Assembly: GCA_947646585.1 (NCBI GenBank)
Contig: CANSHD010000001.1
Span: 62,001 to 126,000, forward strand
DNA length: 64,000 nt
Reading direction: 5' to 3'
Origin: an uncultured Alphaproteobacteria bacterium
GTDB taxonomy: Bacteria > Pseudomonadota > Alphaproteobacteria > Rs-D84
A program made the position numbers and the translations under genes. This document shows positions 56,890-64,000 of the stretch, in pieces. The notes under the pieces are model-generated. The model was not told the origin of the DNA, did no database searches, and was given only the letters and a program-made list of their open reading frames with translations. Each line of letters starts with the position of its first letter. The stretch's first letter is position 1.

Positions 56890-58623
56890 TTACAGAGGCA
56901 TCTTGACCGCCGCCGCCATGTCGGCAACAAACGCATCCAGCGGCATCGATGTCTGCTTTTCCTCGCCCAAACGCCGCAGGGTCACGGATTTGTCCGCGGC
57001 CTCTTTTTCACCGACAACCGCGATAATCGGTGTTTTCGCCAGCGACAGTTCACGAATCTTGTAATTGACCTTTTCGTCCCGCAAATCAGCGCGCGCATAA
57101 ACGCCCACGCCGCGCAAGGCACCGACCACCTCTTCCGCGTATTCTTTGTGTTTTTCGGAAATCGGTGTTACAACAACCGGCTCCGGACTTAACCACAGCG
57201 GCAGATTTCCACCCGTTGATTCCAACAGCACGCCCATAAAGCGCTCAATGGAACCGAGCAGCGCGCGATGCAACATAATCGGACGATGCTTTTCGCCGTC
57301 TTCGCCGACATACGACAAATCGAAACGCTCCGGCAGGTTCATATCCAATTGCACCGTGCCGCACTGCCATGTACGACCGATTGAATCCTTCAGATAAATG
57401 TCGATTTTGGGTCCGTAAAACGCGGCGTCACCCTCGGCGACCTCGTATTCAATATTGTTTGCATCCAGCGCATGGCGCAGACCACCCTCGGCCTTGTCCC
57501 AGATTTCATCCGAACCGATACGGAATTCGGACTCTTTGCGTGTCGCCAGTTTCATCCATACGCGCTCGAACCCGAACTTGCTGTAAATATCTTTTACAAA
57601 GCGCAGTATTTTTACGATTTCCGTTTCAAACTGCTCCTCTGTGCAGAAAATGTGCGCATCGTCCTGGGTAAATTCGCGAACGCGCATCAGGCCCGCCAGG
57701 CCGCCCGCCGCCTCATAGCGGTTAACCTTGCCAAACTCCGCCAGATACATCGGCAAATCTTTATAAGACTTAATCCCCTGGCCGAACACCAGCATGCCGC
57801 CCGGACATGACATCGGCTTTACACAAAAGGTCTTGCCGTCCTGGGTCTTGCCGGAATAGTTATGCTCGCCGTATTTCGCCCAGTGGCCGCTGCGTTCCCA
57901 CAAGGAACGATCCATAACGGACGGCGTTGATATTTCCAGATATCCGGCCTTTTCCTGACGTGCGCGGATATATTCAATCAAGCGACGATAAATCTTGTAC
58001 CCCTTGTCATGCCAGAAAACGGCGCCCGGTGCAAACTCCGGTTCAAAATGGAACAGGTCCATGTCACGCCCCAGCTTGCGGTTGTCGCGCGCGGCGGCCT
58101 CTTCCATCATTTTCAGATGCGCGTCCAAGTCCTCTTTTGTCGCAAACGCGTCCACATAAATACGCTGCAGCATTTTGTTTTTTGCATCACCCTTCCAGTA
58201 TGCGCCGGCAACAGTGCGGATTTTAAACGCATCGCGCGGCAGGTCCTTGCTGCTTTCCACATGCGGCCCGCGGCACAAATCGGTAAAGTCGCGGAAAGTA
58301 TAAATCGACAGCGCCTCGCCCGCAGCGTCGTATTCGTTCAGCCATTCCATTTTATACGGCTGGTCCGCAAAGATTTCCTTTGCCTCGGCCAGCTCTATAT
58401 TGCGCTGTTCGAAACGTCCGTTCGACTTGATTAAATCACGCATTTCCTTTTCAATTTTTGCAAAGTCTTCTTCGGAAAATCTGTGTTCCGTATCAAAGTC
58501 GTAATAGAATCCGTTTTCAATCGCGGGACCGCCGGCAAATTTCACATCCCCGTACAGTTTTTTAACAGCCGCCGCCATAACATGCGCCAACGAATGACGA
58601 ATTGTTTCAATAGGATAAGACAT
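56890..58623 (-). CDS. thrS: Threonine-tRNA ligase without TGS domain
   Basis: ThrRS charges tRNA-Thr. The 577-residue protein starts directly at the editing region (MSYPIETIRHSLAHVMAAAV), so the N-terminal TGS domain of about 60 residues is missing. The editing motif HSLAHVM near 10-16, TDLCRGPHV near 114-122, class II core with KPMSCPGGML near 268, RVREFTQDDAHIF near 311-323 and the anticodon domain are complete. AGGGGTT lies about 9 bases before the ATG. A Thr-codon-rich leader ORF lies upstream, so attenuation by threonine supply is likely. Confidence 0.94.
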   Translation of the reverse strand: MSYPIETIRHSLAHVMAAAVKKLYGDVKFAGGPAIENGFYYDFDTEHRFSEEDFAKIEKEMRDLIKSNGRFEQRNIELAEAKEIFADQPYKMEWLNEYDAAGEALSIYTFRDFTDLCRGPHVESSKDLPRDAFKIRTVAGAYWKGDAKNKMLQRIYVDAFATKEDLDAHLKMMEEAAARDNRKLGRDMDLFHFEPEFAPGAVFWHDKGYKIYRRLIEYIRARQEKAGYLEISTPSVMDRSLWERSGHWAKYGEHNYSGKTQDGKTFCVKPMSCPGGMLVFGQGIKSYKDLPMYLAEFGKVNRYEAAGGLAGLMRVREFTQDDAHIFCTEEQFETEIVKILRFVKDIYSKFGFERVWMKLATRKESEFRIGSDEIWDKAEGGLRHALDANNIEYEVAEGDAAFYGPKIDIYLKDSIGRTWQCGTVQLDMNLPERFDLSYVGEDGEKHRPIMLHRALLGSIERFMGVLLESTGGNLPLWLSPEPVVVTPISEKHKEYAEEVVGALRGVGVYARADLRDEKVNYKIRELSLAKTPIIAVVGEKEAADKSVTLRRLGEEKQTSMPLDAFVADMAAAVKMPL

Positions 58624-58672
58624 AATATATAACCCCTGATGATATGTGTTTTATTTTAATTAAGTTGTTTTG

Positions 58673-58700
58673 ATTATATCGCGCGCGAAGAAATCCGCAA
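58673..58700 (-). promoter_or_regulatory. Possible inner promoter of thrS
   Basis: On the minus strand TTGCGG and TATAAT have a 16-base spacer between the leader ORF and thrS. If used, such transcripts would skip the leader peptide. Confidence 0.45.
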
Positions 58701-58707
58701 ATAGAAA

Positions 58708-58761
58708 TTACACCCCCAAAGGGGTCGTCGTAGTGATGGTAAAGAACACGATTTTTTTCAT
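58708..58761 (-). CDS. Threonine-rich leader peptide of thrS
   Basis: An ATG at 58761 opens a 17-codon frame MKKIVFFTITTTTPLGV ending in TAA. Five of the residues are Thr, four in a row, reminiscent of the E. coli thr leader peptide. A promoter lies 10 bases upstream, so the message may be leaderless. Inside it ACCCCT can pair with the following GGGGGT or with AGGGGT at the thrS ribosome site (58632-58637). Ribosome stalling at Thr codons could choose between them. Confidence 0.6.
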   Translation of the reverse strand: MKKIVFFTITTTTPLGV

Positions 58762-58771
58762 AACGATGAAA

Positions 58772-58800
58772 ATTTTAATACTTTTTTCCATAAAAATCAA
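58772..58800 (-). promoter_or_regulatory. Promoter of the thrS leader
   Basis: On the minus strand TTGATT and TAAAAT have a 17-base spacer, directly after the trhA terminator and 10 bp before the leader-peptide ATG. Confidence 0.65.
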
Positions 58801-58820
58801 GGGGCGCTTTTTCACGCCCC
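58795..58820 (-). terminator. Terminator after trhA
   Basis: GGGGCG-TGAAAAAG-CGCCCC on the minus strand is followed by TTGATTTTT, overlapping the -35 box of the thrS leader promoter. Confidence 0.7.
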
Positions 58821-58830
58821 CACATTTGCA

Positions 58831-59577
58831 TTAGAAATCGATTATGCAGCCGAACAGCACAGCGAAAAAGAAGCACACGCTGCCGCCGATAACGAACAGA
58901 TGCCATACGGCGTGCGAATATTTCATTTTGCGCCACAGATAGAATATCACACCCAGGCTGTACGACAACCCACCCGCCAGAATAAACCACATTCCGCGCG
59001 CCGAAATATGACGCAGCATCGCCGGCAGAATAAATATCAGCGTCCAGCCCATGACCAGATACAGTGCGACCATCCATTTCGGCTGCTGCTTTGGGCGCGC
59101 GATTTTCATTATCGCACCGAATATCGTTATCGCCCACAGAATTCCAAACACGGTCCAGCCCAGCCCCCCGCGCAGGTTCACCAGACAAAACGGCGTGTAC
59201 GTTCCGGCAATCAGCGCATAAATCGCGACACTGTCCCACACCTCAAAAAAGCATTCCGATTTCTGCCCTATCGTCGCGTGGCACATGGTCGAACCGAAAT
59301 ACAGCGTGAACATGGTCAACCCGAATATCGCGCACGACACAATCGCCCATGTATTGTGCGCCAGAACCGCAAACACCACCAACAGCGTCAGCCCCGCCAT
59401 CGCCAGACCAATGCCGATGCCGTGCGTCAATATATTCAAAACCTCTTCGGATTTGGTGCTGGGCCGTTCCCAACGGAACAGTCCCGTCGCACGCAGCGCG
59501 CGCAACATACGCGACGCATGCGAATCGCTTTTTACCTCTTTTAATTTCTTGCGGACAACACTTTTGTTCTTTGTCAT
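58831..59577 (-). CDS. trhA: PAQR family membrane protein, hemolysin III-like
   Basis: The 248-residue protein has seven membrane helices after a basic N-terminus of about 45 residues, and the PAQR motifs: EEVLNILTHGIGIGLAMAG near 44-62, the Ser-His region FGSTMCHA near 95-102, WDSVAIYALIAGTYTPFCL near 114-132 and the final His pair in SHAVWHLFVI near 228. Such proteins are zinc-dependent hydrolase-like and influence membrane fluidity; older hemolysin naming is not proof of toxicity. Its ATG overlaps the gltX stop. Confidence 0.87.
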   Translation of the reverse strand: MTKNKSVVRKKLKEVKSDSHASRMLRALRATGLFRWERPSTKSEEVLNILTHGIGIGLAMAGLTLLVVFAVLAHNTWAIVSCAIFGLTMFTLYFGSTMCHATIGQKSECFFEVWDSVAIYALIAGTYTPFCLVNLRGGLGWTVFGILWAITIFGAIMKIARPKQQPKWMVALYLVMGWTLIFILPAMLRHISARGMWFILAGGLSYSLGVIFYLWRKMKYSHAVWHLFVIGGSVCFFFAVLFGCIIDF

Positions 59578-61151
59578 TTAAGTACCCTCTCTATTCTGCC
59601 GCGCACACGCGCCGGCCCCATGACATTTATTATCGAATACAAATCGGGCGTGTTTGTGCGTCCCGCCAGCGCCACGCGCAGCGTCATCGCCACATCGCCG
59701 TTTTTAATCCCCAGCGCCTCGGCAATCGCGACCATCTTTGCCCACCATGCGTCCTTGTTGTCGGCCGGGTCATATACGTTTAAAAATTCGCGCAACACGT
59801 CGCGGTTGTATTCAAATTCCGTATTCGGCACGAACAAATCGTCCCAGAAAAACGCAACCGTATCCAGCGTCTGGCGCCATGTAATGAAATCCTTGCGAAT
59901 GCGTTTCGGATTGTCACGCTCTATCCCCAGAACCGCCGCCAGATAATCCGTATCCGCCACCTGGCCCTTGTGCGGGGCGTCACCATATTCGGCCGCCCAC
60001 GTCGCCGCGCGCGACGTCAAATCCGGCACGGCCAATGTCGCAATAAACTCTTTCGCCCACCATTCCAGTTTTTTCATGTCGAACAGCGCACCCGACATCG
60101 GAATCTTTTTCGGGCGCATTTCATAATCCCATATGGATTTTACCTGGCCTTTGGCCTTGGCCTCCTCGTAACCAGACGCCGCAATATTGCCCAGGTATTC
60201 CAGCACAGCCTCCACCGGCCAGCCATCGCGCAAAAAGAACTCTACGTTCGCCTCCGGGTCCTTGCGCTTTGACAGTTTTCTCTGCTTGCCTGTCTCGGCG
60301 TCAATCTTGTCGATTGTGGACGTGTGAATGTACATCGGCGGCGTCCATTCCATCATGCGGAACAGCGCCACATGCAGCGGAAACGACGGCAGCCACTCTT
60401 CCCCGCGCACAACATGCGTCGTGCGCATAAAGTGGTCGTCGCACAGATGCGCGAAATGATACGTCGGCAGCCCGTCGTTAGACTTGATTAAGACAATGTC
60501 CTCGTTGCTTTCGGGGAATCCGATACTGCCGCGGACAACGTCCTTGCAGAAAATGCGACGCTCCGGATTTCCGTCGGAATACAGACGCACGGACGGTTTC
60601 TCGCCAGCAGCCAGACGTGCCTCTATCTCCGCGGTCGTCAAATCACGGTCGCGCGCAAATTCGCCGTAAATGCCGGTTGCGAAACCCGCCGCCTTTTGGT
60701 TTTCACGAATTTTTTCCATATCCGCCGCACTTAAGAAACACGGATAGGCGCGCCCCGTCGCCATTAAATGCGCCGCGACGGAATGATAAATATCACGGCG
60801 CTGGGACTGATAGTACGGACCGTATTTCGAATCGTTATTGTACCGCAAGCCGAATCGGCGCATCGATTCAACGATTATATCGACGGCGCTGGCCACCTCA
60901 CGCTTGGTGTCCGTATCCTCGATACGCAGCATGAAAACCCCGCCGGACTGCGTCGCCAGTTTACAGTCAATCAGCGCGCCGTACAGCCCGCCCAGATGCA
61001 TAAACCCTGTGGGACTGGGGGCAAAACGCGTGACAAACGCGCCGTCCGGCAAATCGCGCGGACCAAACTTTTCCTCCAATTCCGCAATCGTGTATTTCGG
61101 GGCCGCACCCAGTATCTTGGCAATCAAATCGGCCGGTAATCCTTGTCTCAT
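59574..61151 (-). CDS. gltX: Glutamate-tRNA ligase
   Basis: GluRS charges tRNA-Glu, and in cells with GatCAB often tRNA-Gln too. The 525-residue protein has a 38-residue N-terminal extension, then FAPSPTGFMHLGGLYGALID (the HIGH-type motif) near 43-62, IEDTDTKREV near 75, the region GLPTYHFAHLCDDHFM near 228 and KLSKR near 296. Both class I motifs are intact. With no glutamine-tRNA ligase in the window, a non-discriminating role is a reasonable inference. The ATG at 61151 has no strong ribosome site. trhA follows with a 4-bp overlap. Confidence 0.94.
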   Translation of the reverse strand: MRQGLPADLIAKILGAAPKYTIAELEEKFGPRDLPDGAFVTRFAPSPTGFMHLGGLYGALIDCKLATQSGGVFMLRIEDTDTKREVASAVDIIVESMRRFGLRYNNDSKYGPYYQSQRRDIYHSVAAHLMATGRAYPCFLSAADMEKIRENQKAAGFATGIYGEFARDRDLTTAEIEARLAAGEKPSVRLYSDGNPERRIFCKDVVRGSIGFPESNEDIVLIKSNDGLPTYHFAHLCDDHFMRTTHVVRGEEWLPSFPLHVALFRMMEWTPPMYIHTSTIDKIDAETGKQRKLSKRKDPEANVEFFLRDGWPVEAVLEYLGNIAASGYEEAKAKGQVKSIWDYEMRPKKIPMSGALFDMKKLEWWAKEFIATLAVPDLTSRAATWAAEYGDAPHKGQVADTDYLAAVLGIERDNPKRIRKDFITWRQTLDTVAFFWDDLFVPNTEFEYNRDVLREFLNVYDPADNKDAWWAKMVAIAEALGIKNGDVAMTLRVALAGRTNTPDLYSIINVMGPARVRGRIERVLK

Positions 61152-61163
61152 GTCTAAATAACC

Positions 61164-61192
61164 TTGTTTTCTTGATTTTGGAATTTTATACT
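61164..61192 (+). promoter_or_regulatory. Promoter of trmB, giving a leaderless mRNA
   Basis: TTGTTT and TATACT are spaced by 17 bases; the -10 box ends 7 bases before the trmB ATG at 61200. No ribosome binding site is visible. Confidence 0.65.
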
Positions 61193-61199
61193 AGCTTTC

Positions 61200-61826
61200 A
61201 TGGAAAAACAAGAAATAAGAACTTTCGGACGCCGTCACGGCAAAAGGCTGTCGATGCGCAAACAATGGCTGATGGAAAACGTTTTGCCACGCATCGCGCC
61301 GGCGGGCGACGCGCAAATACTGGAAATCGGGTTCGGCGCTGGCGAACACGTGCGTGCGCTGGCACTGCGCCATCCGGACAAGACGATTGTCGGCGCCGAA
61401 CCGTTTGCAAACGGTGTTGCGGCCTTGCTGGGGGCGATATGCGACGCGACAACGAATGAAATTCTGCCGGAATACAAAAACATACGCATATTTCCGGACG
61501 ACGTGCGCGACCTGTTGCGCGACACCGACGCAAAATTTGAACAAATATGGGTTCTGCATCCGGACCCGTGGCCAAAGGCGCGGCATGAAAAACGCCGCCT
61601 GTTGCAGACGGAATTTATCAAGACTCTCGCACGTCACCTGGCGCCAAACGGCGAAATAATTATCGGAACGGACCACTGGGAATATTTTGACTGGATATGC
61701 GGGCGTGCGGCCGAAACAAATCTGGCGTTTGAAACACCGGAAATCGACATAATAAAAACACGCTATCAGGCGAAAAACATGGCCGAAACCGTCGCGCCAA
61801 AATACATTGTCATAAAAAACAAATAA
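61200..61826 (+). CDS. trmB: tRNA (guanine-N7-)-methyltransferase
   Basis: TrmB methylates G46 of tRNAs with SAM. The 208-residue protein has MEKQEIRTFGRRHGKRLS at the start, the SAM-binding LEIGFGAGEHV near 41-51, ILPEYKNIRIFPDDVRDLL and the conserved WVLHPDPWPKARHEKRR near 118-134 ending with the catalytic acid. It is divergent from gltX and ends one base before the next, opposed gene. Confidence 0.95.
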   Translation: MEKQEIRTFGRRHGKRLSMRKQWLMENVLPRIAPAGDAQILEIGFGAGEHVRALALRHPDKTIVGAEPFANGVAALLGAICDATTNEILPEYKNIRIFPDDVRDLLRDTDAKFEQIWVLHPDPWPKARHEKRRLLQTEFIKTLARHLAPNGEIIIGTDHWEYFDWICGRAAETNLAFETPEIDIIKTRYQAKNMAETVAPKYIVIKNK

Positions 61827-62378
61827 CTATTTGTCGCTGCAGCTCATCAAATCGGGACGGCCCGGCATCAATATCAACCCGCTGTCGCCCGCATCCTTTT
61901 GCAGCGTGCCGCGCCGCGTGCAAAACGATTCGATGCTCGGCGCGTCGGGCGTCGCCGCCGCACCCGCAATCGCCAGCGCCTCTGCCGACGGGGTCGGCGC
62001 CTTCTTTTCCGGCAGCGGTTCCTTTACCACATCCGCCGGCGCCGGTTCGGGAACAGCGCGCGGCGGAACAACGATAACCTCCGGCTCGCGTTTTGGCGCT
62101 TCGGCTTCTTTCGCAATTTTTTTCACCTTGGCCGCACCGCGCGCCTTTTTCTTTTTCACCGATTTCTTTGAAATTACCTTTTTCGGTTTTACCGGCATCT
62201 TTTCCGCCGCGTTTTTCGGCACCATGCCGTACATTGCGGCCGCACGGCGTGCGTCGCCGGCACTGATTTCATATTCGCCGTACAATGTCGGACGGCCGTA
62301 CACGGGCGCACTTGTGTCGGCCATCGCCAACGCGCCGGTCGGTAACAAACATACGATTACGGATATTGCTTTTTTCAT
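61827..62378 (-). CDS. Exported basic/Pro-rich protein, unknown
   Basis: The 183-residue protein has a Sec signal peptide (MKKAISVIVCLLPTGALAMA). It has a strongly basic middle (KPKKVISKKSVKKKKARGAAK near 65-85) and a Pro/Ala-rich part, then a short conserved-looking end with SIESFCTRRGTL and GLILMPGRPDLMSCS. It overlaps the gene before it (62375) by 4 bp and abuts the trmB end. It may be a periplasmic linker or cell-wall binding protein; I do not recognise it. Confidence 0.7.
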   Translation of the reverse strand: MKKAISVIVCLLPTGALAMADTSAPVYGRPTLYGEYEISAGDARRAAAMYGMVPKNAAEKMPVKPKKVISKKSVKKKKARGAAKVKKIAKEAEAPKREPEVIVVPPRAVPEPAPADVVKEPLPEKKAPTPSAEALAIAGAAATPDAPSIESFCTRRGTLQKDAGDSGLILMPGRPDLMSCSDK

Positions 62379-63061
62379 GCCTCGCCCCCGGTATGTAGAA
62401 AAATACGGACACCGCCGGCCTTTTCCGGCCGCACCGCGCGAACCATTCGCAGCGCCTGCTCTATACGGACGGGATTGTTTCCCAAAACAAAGTGCAAATC
62501 ACACTTTGCATTCGCCGCCGCGCCGACCGCCGCATACAGCCTCCCGACAAAATCGGACGCGTCGCCGTTGTCGCGCGTCAGCACCAACACCAGCGCCCCC
62601 GCCCGCAGCGCGCGCACCGCATCGAACACCGCGGTCCAGTCAAACGGTCCGACCTCTGCGATATCAATGCCAATGGCCAGTTCACGGTTAAAGAACAAAT
62701 CGTCGCGCACCGCGCCCATTTCATTTGCAAAATCGGTCAAATCCGCCGCACGCATAAAAATCTGGGCCCCGTGCGCCCCCTGTTTAAAGGCGGCGTTCAC
62801 CCGCGCGGTCAAATCGGATATCGCCTTTTCGTCACGCGCACCGCGCGCCGGCAGATAAAAACGGGAATAAATTCTGACCGTCGTCTTTTCCAGCCACGTC
62901 CACAGCATCGGCACATCGGCCGGCAGCGCGGATATCACGGGCATGGTCTGGGCTGCCGCCGCAGACGCCACACGCGCCAGTTCGCCCGGCTCAAAACCAC
63001 CCTCGCACCACAGGGCCGTATTCGCTGATATCTCGTCAAAAAAAGCGTCCGTTGCCATCAT
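62375..63061 (-). CDS. Unknown cytoplasmic protein
   Basis: The 228-residue protein starts MMATDAFFDEISANTALWCE. It has no signal peptide. Repeated short helices and strands (AKCDLHFVLGN, GVRIFLHTGGEA, LVLVLTRDNGD) suggest an alpha/beta fold, and IGIDIAEVGPFDWTAVFDAV has the look of a TIM-barrel or NTPase-like piece, but no motif is decisive. It overlaps the exported gene downstream by 4 bp. The frame extends to 63094; I use the ATG at 63061. The ribosome site is weak. Confidence 0.6.
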   Translation of the reverse strand: MMATDAFFDEISANTALWCEGGFEPGELARVASAAAAQTMPVISALPADVPMLWTWLEKTTVRIYSRFYLPARGARDEKAISDLTARVNAAFKQGAHGAQIFMRAADLTDFANEMGAVRDDLFFNRELAIGIDIAEVGPFDWTAVFDAVRALRAGALVLVLTRDNGDASDFVGRLYAAVGAAANAKCDLHFVLGNNPVRIEQALRMVRAVRPEKAGGVRIFLHTGGEA

Positions 63062-63104
63062 TATACTTTTTACTTTACCACAAATATGATACAATCAAAG
63101 ACAA

Positions 63105-64000
63105 ATGAACAAACAAATAGAACGTATTTTAATTTGCCTGCTGTGGCTGCTGGCGGCGACTCTGGGAACCAGTTTCTGGTTGAACACCGTATTCGGATTC
63201 AACATTTTTTCAGCCCAGCATTGGCAGTATCTGGCATATCTGCAAGCGGCCCAGACACCGGTTCGCCCGGCATTCTATATATCGCTGACCGGCGCAATCG
63301 TGATTGCGATTGTCGTCCTTTACATACTTATCCGTCCAAAGGGGATTTTACGCCGTCGCATCGGCATCGGACGCGCCCGGACCGCGGCCGCCGCCGAGAT
63401 AACGCCGCCAATCACCCCTGAACCGAAACCGGAACCGGACACGCCGATTGCACCGGCAGCACGGCGACCCGCCGCGCCACAAATGCGGCGCCCGCCACGC
63501 ATCACGCCGCCCGCGGTCCAATCGTTCCAACCCGCAGCCGCCACCACCACACCGACCGTAACGCCGGCACTGGCACCTGCGCCCGCCGCGGCAAACACGA
63601 TAAATTTTGACACCCTGCGCGATATTTTTGACCGCGCCGGATACAGCGTAAAGCGCAGTCCGCAAATCGGAAACTTTAAGCCGGCGGTATTTGCCATCGG
63701 CACATCCGAAACACTGTGGATGGGCGGCGTCGGCATCGACCAGGCGCCATTGGCCGCGGCGATGGAACGATTGGCCACCGTGTTTTCTGACACCCTTGAC
63801 GACATACAGATAAACATTTACGGATTTATAATCGCCCCCGTCGGCGCGGTATCCGATAAAAATATTTTAACATTCCCGGACACCGACGCACTGGCCGAAT
63901 ACATGGCGGCGCATAAAAACACACCGCCCGAAGATGCGGACGGCCGGGAAAACTTTGACGCATATTCGGAATATATCGACACCGTCATAAACTATATGGA
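63105..64000 (+). CDS. Membrane protein with Pro-rich linker, partial at window end
   Basis: The plus strand is open from the ATG at 63105 to the edge (298 codons). Two membrane helices (about 5-22 and 62-82) enclose a short periplasmic loop, then come a basic patch (RRRIGIGR), a Pro/Ala-rich linker (about 95-165) and a folded cytoplasmic part with FDTLRDIFDRAGYSVKRSPQ and VFAIGTSETLWMGGVGID. The latter has the rhythm of restriction-endonuclease-like or Mrr-type domains but I cannot confirm it. A TACAAT box lies about 10 bases upstream, so the message could be leaderless. Confidence 0.65.
   Translation, partial: MNKQIERILICLLWLLAATLGTSFWLNTVFGFNIFSAQHWQYLAYLQAAQTPVRPAFYISLTGAIVIAIVVLYILIRPKGILRRRIGIGRARTAAAAEITPPITPEPKPEPDTPIAPAARRPAAPQMRRPPRITPPAVQSFQPAAATTTPTVTPALAPAPAAANTINFDTLRDIFDRAGYSVKRSPQIGNFKPAVFAIGTSETLWMGGVGIDQAPLAAAMERLATVFSDTLDDIQINIYGFIIAPVGAVSDKNILTFPDTDALAEYMAAHKNTPPEDADGRENFDAYSEYIDTVINYM

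Noticed and set aside
1..64000. Search for insertion sequences, phage genes, CRISPR arrays and a recombinase for the proposed switches
   Set aside because: None seen. The inverted repeats at 13744/16839 carry protein-coding sequence and no transposase, so they are not an insertion element. A recombinase would have to be elsewhere in the genome.

Overview
The window looks like chromosomal DNA of an uncultured, small-genome alphaproteobacterium. The reasons are the repertoire (GatCAB amidotransferase, SUF iron-sulfur genes without SufD, TatABC, LolA, type IVb pilus parts, a prepilin with a GRSMIEMLG signal), moderate GC, tight operons, many small exported Cys-rich proteins, and no insertion sequences, phage genes or CRISPR arrays. 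Placement near gut-associated lineages such as RF32/Enterousia is inference from protein style, not from a phylogenetic marker.

Layout. 1-2.6 kb: two glycosyltransferases and dnaN. 2.7-7.0 kb: a minus-strand operon prepilin-rluC-asmA-cdaA, divergent from uvrC-pgsA (7.06-9.1 kb). 9.2-13.7 kb: dnaJ, a HAD-like gene, parE and a small unknown gene. 13.7-16.8 kb: two divergent Cys-rich exported proteins whose last 589 bp form an almost perfect inverted duplication. 16.9-21.5 kb: dnaA, dprA, an exported protein, plsY, rpsT. 21.5-27 kb: a giant Cys-rich repeat protein behind an apparent DNA switch, then a type IVb pilus secretin and a TcpQ/PilL-like partner. 27.2-30.6 kb: sufB and sufC with a small Cys-rich gene wedged between them on the other strand. 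30.7-38.4 kb: two membrane proteins, ruvX, gatC-unknown-gatA-gatB-miaB with tRNA-Phe antisense inside. 38.4-43.5 kb: envelope proteins and an SDR. 43.6 kb: tRNA-Lys. 43.9-53.6 kb: NlpD-like activator, recJ-nrnA-lolA-tatB-tatC, ftsL-ftsI, sufS-sufT-sufE. 53.6-55.2 kb: trxA, a DksA-like gene, another Cys-rich protein. 55.2-55.4 kb: a candidate structured RNA. 55.5-64 kb: tatA, SPOR protein, thrS with a threonine-rich leader ORF, trhA, gltX, trmB and unknown genes.

Most notable: the genes for Cys-rich exported proteins seem to sit behind small invertible DNA segments. Upstream of the 894-residue protein, a 71-bp segment between inverted repeats carries a ribosome binding site, an ATG and the first half of a signal peptide on the wrong strand. 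Flipping it on paper gives a complete in-frame signal peptide. Upstream of the small Cys-rich gene between sufB and sufC, a 63-bp segment between inverted repeats carries a near-consensus promoter pointing away from the gene. The divergent pair at 13.7-16.8 kb has inverted leaders around a promoter-bearing centre. A shared sequence, TGCCTAA followed by an A-rich run, marks these loci. Together they resemble a phase-variable surface-protein system. No recombinase gene is visible in the window.

Other points: a predicted c-di-AMP synthase, unusual for this class; a thrS leader ORF resembling an attenuator peptide; a 17-bp inverted repeat upstream of dnaA; and several genes with promoters so close to the ATG that the mRNA should be leaderless.
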